The notes under the pieces: generated by a model | Seen by the model: the letters and a program-made list of their open reading frames with translations, nothing else | Told to the model about the DNA's origin: nothing | Databases searched by the model: none | Shown here: in pieces, positions 1-4,802 of the stretch | Numbering within the stretch: the first letter of the stretch is position 1 | Layout: each line of letters begins with the position of its first letter | NCBI GenBank assembly: GCA_025356715.1 | Contig: JANXRU010000234.1 | Coordinates: forward strand, 1-13,607 | DNA length: 13,607 nt | Direction: 5' to 3' | Source: Bacteroidota bacterium | GTDB lineage: Bacteria; Bacteroidota; Bacteroidia; B-17B0; B-17BO | Program-made: the position numbers and the translations under genes

Positions 1-50
1 GAGTAGCTGCTAAAAACATATTAGCTGGTAAATTGGATACACACATGTAA
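1..50 (+). CDS. C-terminal end of an unrecognised host gene (partial)
   Basis: An open frame enters from the left edge with codons starting at base 3 and reads VAAKNILAGKLDTHM before a TAA at 48-50. A strong terminator follows about 20 bases later, as expected after the end of a plus-strand gene. Only 15 residues are visible, so the product cannot be named. It lies outside the tRNA repeats and is therefore likely host chromosome. Confidence 0.45.
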   Translation, partial: VAAKNILAGKLDTHM

Positions 51-70
51 TTAGTTTAATTACAAACATT

Positions 71-113
71 AAAAGCCCCCATTTGTGATTTCGCAAATGG
101 GGGCTTTTGTTTT
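71..113 (+). terminator. Strong intrinsic terminator
   Basis: A perfect 15-bp stem (71-85 paired with 94-108) with a GC-rich centre (GCCCCC/GGGGGC), an 8-base loop and A/T tracts on both sides. It ends the truncated plus-strand gene and can act in both directions. Confidence 0.9.
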
Positions 114-274
114 ATATCATGCCTTAATACAATATTATATACCAATTTGATGCTATAAGTGGTTCAATCGTCGGTACTCATTCTGAACTTGATTCAAAAT
201 CGTCGGTTGTTCCAATGTATAATTTATTAAGTTTGGGAGAGTAGGTCATATAAACCCTAAATATCATAAAACAA

Positions 275-302
275 AAAAGCCACCCGACAATGGTGGCTTT
301 TG
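275..302 (-). terminator. Terminator of the left tRNA-Asn
   Basis: Read on the minus strand just after the tRNA 3' end, AAAAGCCACC pairs with GGTGGCTTTT around a short loop and runs into a T tract. It is part of the duplicated block, so both tRNA copies have it; base 290, one of the three differences, falls in the loop. Confidence 0.8.
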
Positions 303-376
303 CTCCCTCTCCTGGGCTCGAACCAGGGACCCCATGATTAACAGTCATGTGCTCTAACCAGCTGAGCTAAGAGGGA
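303..376 (-). tRNA. tRNA-Asn(GTT), left copy
   Basis: A 74-nt cloverleaf read from 376 down to 303: 7-bp acceptor stem (TCCCTCT with AGAGGGA), D arm, anticodon loop CTGTTAA giving anticodon GTT, T loop TTCGAGC and discriminator G. CCA is not encoded. Its sixth acceptor pair is C-G (371/309), while the right copy has T-A. No TAnnTTTG box lies within about 100 bases upstream; the nearest is around 507-514. Expression of this copy is therefore less certain than that of the right one. Confidence 0.95.
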
Positions 377-407
377 ATATAAGCCTTCCACTATTTTTTA
401 TCCTGTT

Positions 408-433
408 ATGTGCATGGTTTTTGCAGAAAAAAG
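408..433. repeat. Left inner 26-bp repeat, candidate integrase arm site
   Basis: It matches 9941-9966 at 22 of 26 positions in the same orientation. Both share ATGTGCA at the start and TTTGCAGAAAA near the end. It lies 29 bases inside the left tRNA repeat; its partner lies 36 bases inside the right one. Matching sites on both sides of the att core are what arm-type binding sites of tyrosine recombinases look like. The role is inferred from position only. Confidence 0.5.
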
Positions 434-499
434 CTGTTGGTTTAAGTTAATAATTAATAAAGTTAAGTCAATTCTGTAGGAAAAACCACATCATTGAAG

Positions 500-534
500 T
501 TTGACGCAAATATACATTAATGTTGATTAAACTT
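500..534. repeat. Direct repeat left of the HEXXH peptidase gene
   Basis: The core 510-534 matches 1194-1218 at 22 of 25 positions, as ATATACATTA, three variable bases, then TTGATTAAACTT. Weaker similarity extends back to 500 and 1184. The pair brackets the gene at 581-1159. On the minus strand this copy contains TATATTTG (514-507), a possible distant promoter box for the left tRNA. Confidence 0.5.
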
Positions 535-580
535 ATTTATTTGCCTAAATTTAAGATAATAATTTCTGTCTAGTTGATAA

Positions 581-1159
581 ATGATAAAAGGAAATTTAAT
601 ATCTCTTAAGCAGATAAATTCTGCTGCTTTAACAGTTCAAGATGAATTATTCAAAGTCGGGCTTTGGTTTGAGGGTAGTAAACTTACAGATACAGAGGTA
701 CATTGGTGTGCTGTGTCTCCACTTTCCTTATATGATGCTAATGGATTTTTTATACATGGTGCTTCAGCAGTGCAAAAAATACTTGGCTTTGAACCAGGCA
801 ATATTTATATACCAAGTTTGGTATTATCACAAGTATTTTGGCAAAGCAGAGGCTCTCTAAGAGATGTTATTAGACATGAATATGCTCATAGTTTGGCTCA
901 TTATTACCCAAGAATAATTTCAAAATCAGATTTTAAAAAAGCATTTGGAGGAGAATATTATAGTATTGAGCCTATTAAAATGGAGAGTGATGCTTTTATT
1001 ACTGATTATGCTAGCACAATGCCTATGGAAGATTTTGCTGAAACATTTATGGTGTATGTAAGGAGAAAAGGGATTATTCATCCTTCAATTAAAAACAAAC
1101 AGCTTATTAAAAAGTGGCAGTATGTATCTAATATTATTAGTTTAGTAAATAGTGAGTAA
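581..1159 (+). CDS. HEXXH zinc metallopeptidase-like protein, 192 aa
   Basis: The protein has no signal peptide or membrane segment, so it is probably cytoplasmic. Residues 96-103 read VIRHEYAH, a HEXXH zinc site with H99, E100 and H103. About 45 residues on comes DYASTMPMEDFAETF (142-156), the pattern of peptidases whose third zinc ligand is a Glu in a late helix, here E150 or E154. This supports an active metal-dependent hydrolase, but the substrate is unknown. The gene is the only plus-strand gene in the left part of the element, and near-identical direct repeats flank it, as if it were a separate cargo cassette. The ATG at 581 is the first in frame. No clear Bacteroidota promoter is seen just upstream. 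A host-directed effector or anti-host role is possible but unsupported. Confidence 0.8.
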   Translation: MIKGNLISLKQINSAALTVQDELFKVGLWFEGSKLTDTEVHWCAVSPLSLYDANGFFIHGASAVQKILGFEPGNIYIPSLVLSQVFWQSRGSLRDVIRHEYAHSLAHYYPRIISKSDFKKAFGGEYYSIEPIKMESDAFITDYASTMPMEDFAETFMVYVRRKGIIHPSIKNKQLIKKWQYVSNIISLVNSE

Positions 1160-1193
1160 TTAGAGAAACCTCAGCATTAAGAATTTGGGTCAC

Positions 1194-1218
1194 ATATACA
1201 TTATCATTGATTAAACTT
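1194..1218. repeat. Direct repeat right of the HEXXH peptidase gene
   Basis: Partner of 510-534 (22 of 25 identical). Its right part also forms one arm of the hairpin at 1206-1234. Confidence 0.5.
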
Positions 1219-1234
1219 TATAGGTTTAATCAAT
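1206..1234. terminator. AT-rich hairpin between convergent genes
   Basis: ATTGATTAAAC (1206-1216) and GTTTAATCAAT (1224-1234) are perfect inverted 11-bp arms around a 7-base loop. The hairpin sits between the 3' ends of the plus-strand peptidase gene and the minus-strand 66-aa gene, where a shared terminator is expected. The stem is AT-rich and therefore weak. Confidence 0.5.
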
Positions 1235-1262
1235 TTTACCAAATGTAGGAGATAGAGGGTTA

Positions 1263-1463
1263 CTACTTTATACTCAAGGAGTCTTTGGTGCTTAAAGAGT
1301 CAGTACTATTGGATGTACTTCCAAGTGAAGCATTTCTTAAATCATAAGCATTGCTTAAAAAATCAGGATGTGTCTTAGCATATTCACGTTCTTCAAAAGC
1401 GGGCATTGATATAATGCAACACATTATAATAAAAATTGCAAGTATTATTAAGATAGCTTTCAT
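1263..1463 (-). CDS. Small membrane or secreted protein, 66 aa, unknown
   Basis: Residues 1-20 are strongly hydrophobic (MKAILIILAIFIIMCCIISM), giving either one membrane anchor or a signal peptide. The rest is polar, ending in a Ser/Thr/Asp-rich tail with STDSLSTKDSLS near the C-terminus. Two adjacent cysteines (15-16) lie inside the hydrophobic part, but without a good lipobox. It follows the J-domain-like gene on the same strand after a 136-base gap. It may be the last gene of the envelope operon or have its own promoter; no clear promoter is seen in the gap. No family is recognised. Confidence 0.55.
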   Translation of the reverse strand: MKAILIILAIFIIMCCIISMPAFEEREYAKTHPDFLSNAYDLRNASLGSTSNSTDSLSTKDSLSIK

Positions 1464-1599
1464 GAGTTTAATTTTATGGCACTATATTATAAAAAATCTC
1501 TGAAATATAAGCTTTGTAATTTGCAATTAAGTTTATTGGCTAATAAAGTTATTTATTTGATAAACTTAAGAGCGATCTCAAAAATGAATATATGAAATA

Positions 1600-1953
1600 T
1601 TAAAATAGCTCATTAATTTCAGCCTCAATCTTTTTTAATTCATCAAAGTTAAATCTGTATTTATTAAGTTTTTCTGAATAGTCCTTTGAAAGTTCTAGGT
1701 TGTTCAGATTTTTGTCAGGATGTACTTTTTTGATTAAATCTTTATATAACCTTTCTAACTCATTTTTTTTAACTATGCCTGTAGCTACATTTACAATTTC
1801 TTTTGAAGATAATTTTTTAGAATAATAGTATTTTATTAGAAAGATGCATAGCCAAATTATGAAAAAAATAATTATAACATAATAGATTTTAATAAAAGGA
1901 ATTAAAATTAATGCTGCAAATGGTAATATTCTTAAGATTGAATTAGACTTCAT
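1600..1953 (-). CDS. Membrane-anchored J-domain-like protein, 117 aa
   Basis: Residues 8-40 are almost entirely hydrophobic, enough for one long or two short membrane segments. After a basic stretch (KYYYSKKLSSKE), residues 65-82 read as J-domain helix II followed by the signature loop, LERLYKDLIKKVHPDKN. H78, P79 and D80 form the HPD motif through which DnaJ proteins stimulate the ATPase of Hsp70 (DnaK). A charged helix that could be helix III follows to the end. The classical YxxLG start of helix I is missing, so the domain is minimal or divergent. It is the last of five tightly packed genes, with two bases separating it from the gene before. A role in recruiting host DnaK to the inner membrane is an inference from the HPD motif and the anchor. 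Confidence 0.7.
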   Translation of the reverse strand: MKSNSILRILPFAALILIPFIKIYYVIIIFFIIWLCIFLIKYYYSKKLSSKEIVNVATGIVKKNELERLYKDLIKKVHPDKNLNNLELSKDYSEKLNKYRFNFDELKKIEAEINELF

Positions 1954-1955
1954 AT

Positions 1956-2372
1956 TTACAAAAAGTAATTGTCAAGATTAGCAAAATCTGATAATTTAAA
2001 TTTAATTGAATTAGTGTTCTTCCCCTTTACAATGAGTGTGTCAAAACCCAAAGCCATTAGTTTTTTAATAAAGTAATCATTCATTAAGATATATTGAGCA
2101 ACCTCATGTACTTCACTTAATTTTAATAACTCATCATTTTGAATCGTCATCATGAAGCCACTTCTTGTAAAATTTACGCTCATACTATGTTTATAGGATG
2201 AATCACCTAAAGTTATTGAAACCCTCACTAATCTCTTTGTTTCACTATTTAAATATTGTTCTTCAAAAGTCTTATTTAATGCATTTATAATTGCAACTTT
2301 CTCAAAGCTGGCGTCTAAGACTAAGTTTATAGTGTTTTTAATAAACTCCCAAGTACTACTAAATAAGCTCAT
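1956..2372 (-). CDS. Unknown soluble protein, 138 aa
   Basis: No signal peptide or membrane segment is seen and no family is recognised. The protein starts with an amphipathic helical part (about 1-50), has beta-like stretches in the middle (RLVRVSITLGDSSYKHSMSVNFTRSGFMMTIQN) and ends in a mixed part with DTLIVKGKNTNSIKFKLSDF. Its start lies two bases after the stop of the 53-aa membrane protein gene and its stop two bases before the J-domain-like gene. The three are therefore almost certainly co-translated, and the protein probably works at the membrane with its two neighbours. Confidence 0.7.
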   Translation of the reverse strand: MSLFSSTWEFIKNTINLVLDASFEKVAIINALNKTFEEQYLNSETKRLVRVSITLGDSSYKHSMSVNFTRSGFMMTIQNDELLKLSEVHEVAQYILMNDYFIKKLMALGFDTLIVKGKNTNSIKFKLSDFANLDNYFL

Positions 2373-2374
2373 AA

Positions 2375-2536
2375 CTAATCTTTTTTTCTTTTTGATGGTT
2401 TATCATTCATATCATCAATAATTGTTTTTTTTCTACTTACTGGCTTAATATCTTTACCAATAGACTTAATAAGATATATCATTAATTTAAAAAGTACTAG
2501 AAATACTAGTACACCTAAAATTCCTGGAATTGCCAT
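2375..2536 (-). CDS. Small single-pass membrane protein, 53 aa, unknown
   Basis: A short frame starts with ATG at 2536 and ends with TAG at 2375-2377. The N-terminal half is a hydrophobic helix (IPGILGVLVFLVLFKLMIYLI, residues 3-23). The C-terminal half is a charged, Lys-rich tail (SRKKT, KPSKRKKD). The positive tail after the helix predicts a cytoplasmic C-terminus. The stop is two bases from the start of the 138-aa gene, which supports real translation and coupling. It resembles small scaffold or tether proteins of membrane complexes, but no family is recognised. Confidence 0.65.
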   Translation of the reverse strand: MAIPGILGVLVFLVLFKLMIYLIKSIGKDIKPVSRKKTIIDDMNDKPSKRKKD

Positions 2537-2567
2537 AATTGAATAGTTTTAATTGTTTAATTCATAT

Positions 2568-2741
2568 TTACTCACACACACCACAAGAGCCACCATCTCT
2601 ATTGCAATACTTGCATCTAGAGCAATCTGTACAGATATCACAGTCACTGTCTCCTGTACAAGCTTGGTATCTTGATGAACACGAAGTATTAGCACCTAAA
2701 AGGAGTGTTAAGAAAATTGGTAAAATAAATAGTTTTTTTAT
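2568..2741 (-). CDS. Cys-rich small lipoprotein, 57 aa, with no ATG/GTG/TTG start
   Basis: The frame reads (I)KKLFILPIFLTLLLGANTSC, a lipoprotein signal with the lipid-modified Cys at 21. Eight more cysteines follow, including an unbroken CxxCxxCxxCxxC run at 34-46 and a final CxxC at 53-56. This spacing could bind a metal or form dense disulfides in the periplasm. Between the preceding in-frame stop (2748-2750, also the stop of the upstream lipoprotein gene) and the lipobox there is no ATG, GTG or TTG. The only codon in the natural start place is ATA at 2739-2741, six bases after that stop. Either the ATA is used as a coupled start, or an original ATG has mutated and the gene is silent. The intact frame and clean lipoprotein layout argue that it is or recently was functional. 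No family is recognised. Confidence 0.55.
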   Translation of the reverse strand: MKKLFILPIFLTLLLGANTSCSSRYQACTGDSDCDICTDCSRCKYCNRDGGSCGVCE

Positions 2742-2747
2742 AGCTCT

Positions 2748-3314
2748 TTATTTATGAAAATAGTACTTGTATCCATTAGGGATTTGACCAGGAATCCATT
2801 GTTGATAAATAAGGGTTGTTGCATTTAAAGTAATAATATAAGGCATGTTGTTGCCAGTGTGTATAAATGGACCCTGCAGATTGATAAGAAAAAGTGTTTC
2901 ACCACTTGCTTTTGGCCTTACTTGCCATGAACCTGAATATGCTGGTGAATTTCCTGGGTAATAATCTGCATTATAATACTGTGGTTCAATAGGTGTATAA
3001 ACTGTATTATTTAGAAAACTAGATTTGAAATCCATATGTGCACCTGAATATAAAGTATAGGTAGTTACAATACCGCTTGAATTAATTGAAGTCGACTGGG
3101 TACATGTTGCATTTAGATTACCTCCTAGATATTGTTCGTACTTATCAAAAATCCAATCTCCAACTAATGCGGCTTCAGTAGCTGTCATGCTTGATGTTGG
3201 AGTGGTTGTTGGAGAAGATGATGGAGAAGATGATGCTGGTGCAGGAGAGTTTTGATTACAGCTTGATATCACAATTGCAAAGCAAGCTACTGCAAAAAGG
3301 TTTAGTTTTTTCAT
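2748..3314 (-). CDS. Lipoprotein with lipocalin-like C-terminal part, 188 aa
   Basis: The start chosen is the ATG at 3314. It gives a proper lipoprotein signal, MKKLNLFAVACFAIVISSC, with Cys19 as the lipidation site; an upstream ATG at 3335 would only add seven polar residues. A Ser/Pro/Thr-rich linker (about 20-45) leads to a beta-rich domain with LVGDWIFDKYEQYLGG at its start and GSWQVRP further on. That arrangement is seen in many small Bacteroidota lipocalin-like lipoproteins, but the match is loose. A good promoter lies 23-53 bases upstream. It is the first gene of the envelope operon and is divergent from the XRE regulator gene. The product is probably anchored in the outer or inner membrane facing the periplasm; function unknown. 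Confidence 0.75.
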   Translation of the reverse strand: MKKLNLFAVACFAIVISSCNQNSPAPASSSPSSSPTTTPTSSMTATEAALVGDWIFDKYEQYLGGNLNATCTQSTSINSSGIVTTYTLYSGAHMDFKSSFLNNTVYTPIEPQYYNADYYPGNSPAYSGSWQVRPKASGETLFLINLQGPFIHTGNNMPYIITLNATTLIYQQWIPGQIPNGYKYYFHK

Positions 3315-3336
3315 GATTTTATTTTTAACGTTCAAC

Positions 3337-3367
3337 CAAAGGTATAAAATTTTCCAAGAGTAACAAA
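3337..3367 (-). promoter_or_regulatory. Bacteroidota-type promoter of the envelope operon
   Basis: On the minus strand, TTTG (3367-3364), a 19-base spacer and TACCTTTG (3344-3337) match the known Bacteroidota pattern of TTTG with TAnnTTTG. The -7 box ends 22 bases before the ATG at 3314, leaving a short leader. Confidence 0.65.
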
Positions 3368-3375
3368 TATGTTAC
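3360..3375. promoter_or_regulatory. Palindromic candidate operator for the XRE regulator
   Basis: GTAACA, four bases, TGTTAC is a perfect 6-bp inverted repeat. It overlaps the -33 TTTG of the operon promoter, and the divergent XRE gene starts 51 bases away. Binding here would block the operon promoter, so repression is the simplest prediction. A further GTTAC half-site lies near 3406-3410. Confidence 0.5.
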
Positions 3376-3426
3376 CCTCTGAACTTGCTAAAAACTCCAA
3401 TTTGCAGTTACAAAAGCTTTAATTAA

Positions 3427-3669
3427 ATGGAGGATAAGCAATTCCTTATATTATTGGGTCAAGAAATTGCAAAACAAAGGAAAAAGCTGGGTTTAACTCA
3501 GCTTGATCTTGCCTCATTGGTTAATATGGAGAAGCCTACAATTACTAGATTAGAAAAAGGCAGAACTAATCCAACATCTATTACTCTTTTTAAAATCAGC
3601 AAAGCACTAAATATTCCTGTTTCTAAGTTTTTTAAGTTTCAGGAAACGTTTTTGAAAAAGGATATGTAA
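3427..3669 (+). CDS. XRE-family HTH transcriptional regulator, 80 aa
   Basis: Nearly the whole protein is one Cro/C1-type helix-turn-helix domain. It has GQEIAKQRKKLGLTQLDLASLV (helices 1-2), then KPTITRLEKGRTNPTSITLFKISKALNIP (recognition helix and helices 4-5). The size fits a single-domain regulator with no ligand or protease domain, like controller proteins and small phage-type repressors. It is divergent from the envelope operon across a 112-base region containing a promoter and a palindrome. It most likely controls that operon and possibly itself. Its stop codon lies within a 14-bp hairpin that ends its transcript. Confidence 0.85.
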   Translation: MEDKQFLILLGQEIAKQRKKLGLTQLDLASLVNMEKPTITRLEKGRTNPTSITLFKISKALNIPVSKFFKFQETFLKKDM

Positions 3670-3689
3670 TTTATTATTACATATCCTTT
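3657..3689. terminator. Perfect hairpin at the XRE gene 3' end
   Basis: AAAGGATATGTAAT (3657-3670) and ATTACATATCCTTT (3676-3689) form a perfect 14-bp stem with a 5-base loop. The left arm contains the regulator's stop codon (3667-3669). The hairpin lies between convergent genes and can serve both strands. The T run after the stem is short. Confidence 0.65.
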
Positions 3690-3730
3690 GCTTCCATAAA
3701 CTTAATAATCAATAGAAAATGCTTTTATTA

Positions 3731-4231
3731 TTAATAAGCAGTTAGCCCTAACTTCTTAACTATATCTAAGTTTTTAAATCTCGGTTCACAAGCTTCAAGT
3801 AATAAAGACCCAAATAGTTCAGCTCTTTTTGTTTCAAACCCATTAAAAAAATACAATGGATTTACAGTGTATCTATTACCTATATTTCTATCAATAAGAA
3901 AATCAGAATTTTTCAATTCATTAAAAGCTTTTTGAACGGTTTCCATTTTATAGATTTTGTTTATTGAGTGCTTCATAAAGTCAATAAATTCTTGCCTTAT
4001 TGAAGCATGATCTATTGTTTGATTTGAATCCAAGTCCATTCTTTCAACTAAATAGAATAATAAATATTGCGCACATGGAGTTATCAATGCTAATTTATGC
4101 ATGTGATTTGAATACATAAATATGCCAGCTTTACAATATGTTAATGTAGCATATTTTGGATAATAATTTCCAGAGGGGCTCTTGTAATAGTGTTGGTACT
4201 TTTTGTACCCATAATTTTTCAACTTTTTCAT
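3731..4231 (-). CDS. RepL-like winged-helix protein, candidate replication initiator, 166 aa
   Basis: From about residue 45 the protein reads as a winged helix: LALITPCAQYLLFYLVERMDLDSN, then IRQEFIDFMKHSINKIYKMETVQKAFNELKNSDFLI, then a wing and GNRYTVNPLYFFNG. The order of an N-terminal helix with MDxDN-like turn, a DNA-reading helix and a YxVNPxxFFxG end is characteristic of plasmid RepL-type replication proteins. The N-terminal 40 residues are Lys/Tyr-rich and could contact DNA. It lies beside a 420-base noncoding stretch full of inverted and direct repeats, which is where an origin would be expected. An alternative is that it acts only as a transcriptional regulator. No similar gene is nearby, so in this element it is the only replication candidate. 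Confidence 0.65.
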   Translation of the reverse strand: MKKLKNYGYKKYQHYYKSPSGNYYPKYATLTYCKAGIFMYSNHMHKLALITPCAQYLLFYLVERMDLDSNQTIDHASIRQEFIDFMKHSINKIYKMETVQKAFNELKNSDFLIDRNIGNRYTVNPLYFFNGFETKRAELFGSLLLEACEPRFKNLDIVKKLGLTAY

Positions 4232-4304
4232 GATTTAATTAAGTATAATTTATGCAGAAATAAAGGCTGAAACCCTTATCAATACAGGTTAATAGACATA
4301 TATA

Positions 4305-4326
4305 AGCCTTGGGCGCATAGCCTTGG
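4305..4326. repeat. Short tandem AGCCTTGG repeat
   Basis: AGCCTTGG occurs at 4305-4312 and 4319-4326, a 14-base period, about 75-95 bases upstream of the RepL-like start. It is bracketed by ATAGAC and GTCTAT. The local G+C is higher than in the surrounding DNA. It could be an operator or a short iteron pair. Confidence 0.35.
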
Positions 4327-4462
4327 TCTATATAATTAATTTGAAGATTTTAATTAAAGCCTAATCTGGTCGGTAGAAGAATATACTCACACGAAGAATA
4401 TTAACTATGTAACTTGTACTTTGGCAATAATTTAATCCATAAAAGTGCTCTGTCTCTGAATT

Positions 4463-4497
4463 CTAATAATACTGATAATCAAGTTTAGTATTATTAG
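4463..4497. repeat. 11-bp inverted repeat
   Basis: CTAATAATACT (4463-4473) and AGTATTATTAG (4487-4497) are perfect inverted arms around 13 bases. AGTGCT lies near each side (4444-4449 and 4499-4504). No T tract follows, so a protein-binding or origin role is more likely than termination. Confidence 0.6.
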
Positions 4498-4501
4498 CAG
4501 T

Positions 4502-4517
4502 GCTTTCTATTGAAAGC
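4502..4517. repeat. 6-bp inverted repeat GCTTTC/GAAAGC
   Basis: Perfect arms around a 4-base centre, directly after the larger inverted repeat. Confidence 0.45.
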
Positions 4518-4543
4518 TTGGATTTACATTTTTTATTCTTAAA

Positions 4544-4561
4544 TATATTCTCTTGAATATA
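4544..4561. repeat. 7-bp inverted repeat TATATTC/GAATATA
   Basis: Perfect arms around TCTT. It is the third hairpin-type symmetry within 100 bases. Confidence 0.45.
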
Positions 4562-4587
4562 GAACTACATTAAGTAGTGAAGCAAAA

Positions 4588-4637
4588 TTATTAAATCTTT
4601 TTAAGATGGCAATGCTCTGGTTATTAAATCTTTTTAA
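4588..4637. repeat. Iteron-like direct repeat, 17 bp, 33-bp period
   Basis: TTATTAAATCTTTTTAA is repeated exactly at 4588-4604 and 4621-4637. A period of 33 bp is about three helical turns, so both copies face the same side of the DNA. A partial third copy (TTTTTAAGAT) is at 4661-4670. This is the arrangement expected of initiator binding sites. Confidence 0.5.
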
Positions 4638-4650
4638 CATTATGTTTTTT

Positions 4651-4797
4651 CTACACATAATTTTTAAGATATGCGCCAAATGCATTCTCATTTATCTTTT
4701 CTATAATGCTAATTATCACAGTAAAAGCTCCATCATCAAATACTCCCATTAAATCTTGATCATTTATTTCAAGAAAAGCCCAGGTTGCCCTGAGCTC
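4651..4797 (-). pseudogene. Short open frame, gene remnant or tiny ORF, unknown
   Basis: After the DUF3871 stop, a frame open for 48 codons reads LRATWAFLEINDQDLMGVFD, then DGAFTVIISIIEKINENAF and GAYLKNYV before a TAG at 4651-4653. The only ATG is internal (4749) and would give 32 residues. The amino-acid mix looks like a real acidic, partly helical protein, but there is no proper start and no hydrophobic or motif signal. It may be a truncated remnant of a gene that once followed the DUF3871 gene. Confidence 0.3.
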
Positions 4798-4802
4798 TTA
4801 AT

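Larger units (their letters stand above)
267..378. repeat. Left 112-bp direct repeat, candidate att site (tRNA-Asn plus terminator)
   Basis: This block matches 10003-10114 at 109 of 112 positions. The differences are at 290, 309 and 371 (partners 10026, 10045, 10107). It covers a whole tRNA-Asn and the terminator after it. Identity stops abruptly at both ends (266/10002 and 379/10115 differ). Together with an integrase next to the right copy, this marks it as the left boundary of an integrated element. Confidence 0.85.
4232..4650. other. Noncoding repeat- and hairpin-rich region, candidate origin
   Basis: No convincing gene is seen here. The region holds an AGCCTTGG pair (4305-4312, 4319-4326), an 11-bp inverted repeat (4463-4473/4487-4497), a 6-bp hairpin (4502-4517), a 7-bp hairpin (4544-4561) and a 17-bp direct repeat (4588-4604/4621-4637). 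Its position directly upstream of the RepL-like gene, its AT-richness and this density of symmetry suggest a replication origin or a control region of that gene. Confidence 0.45.

Noticed and set aside
642..860. 72-codon plus-strand frame
   Set aside because: It lies inside the HEXXH peptidase gene in another frame, with no motif and poor composition.
2539..2757. 72-codon plus-strand frame
   Set aside because: It runs antisense to the Cys-rich lipoprotein frame, whose signal peptide and lipobox make the minus strand the better choice.
4305..4637. CRISPR array
   Set aside because: Repeats are too few, too short and differ in type; no cas genes are present.
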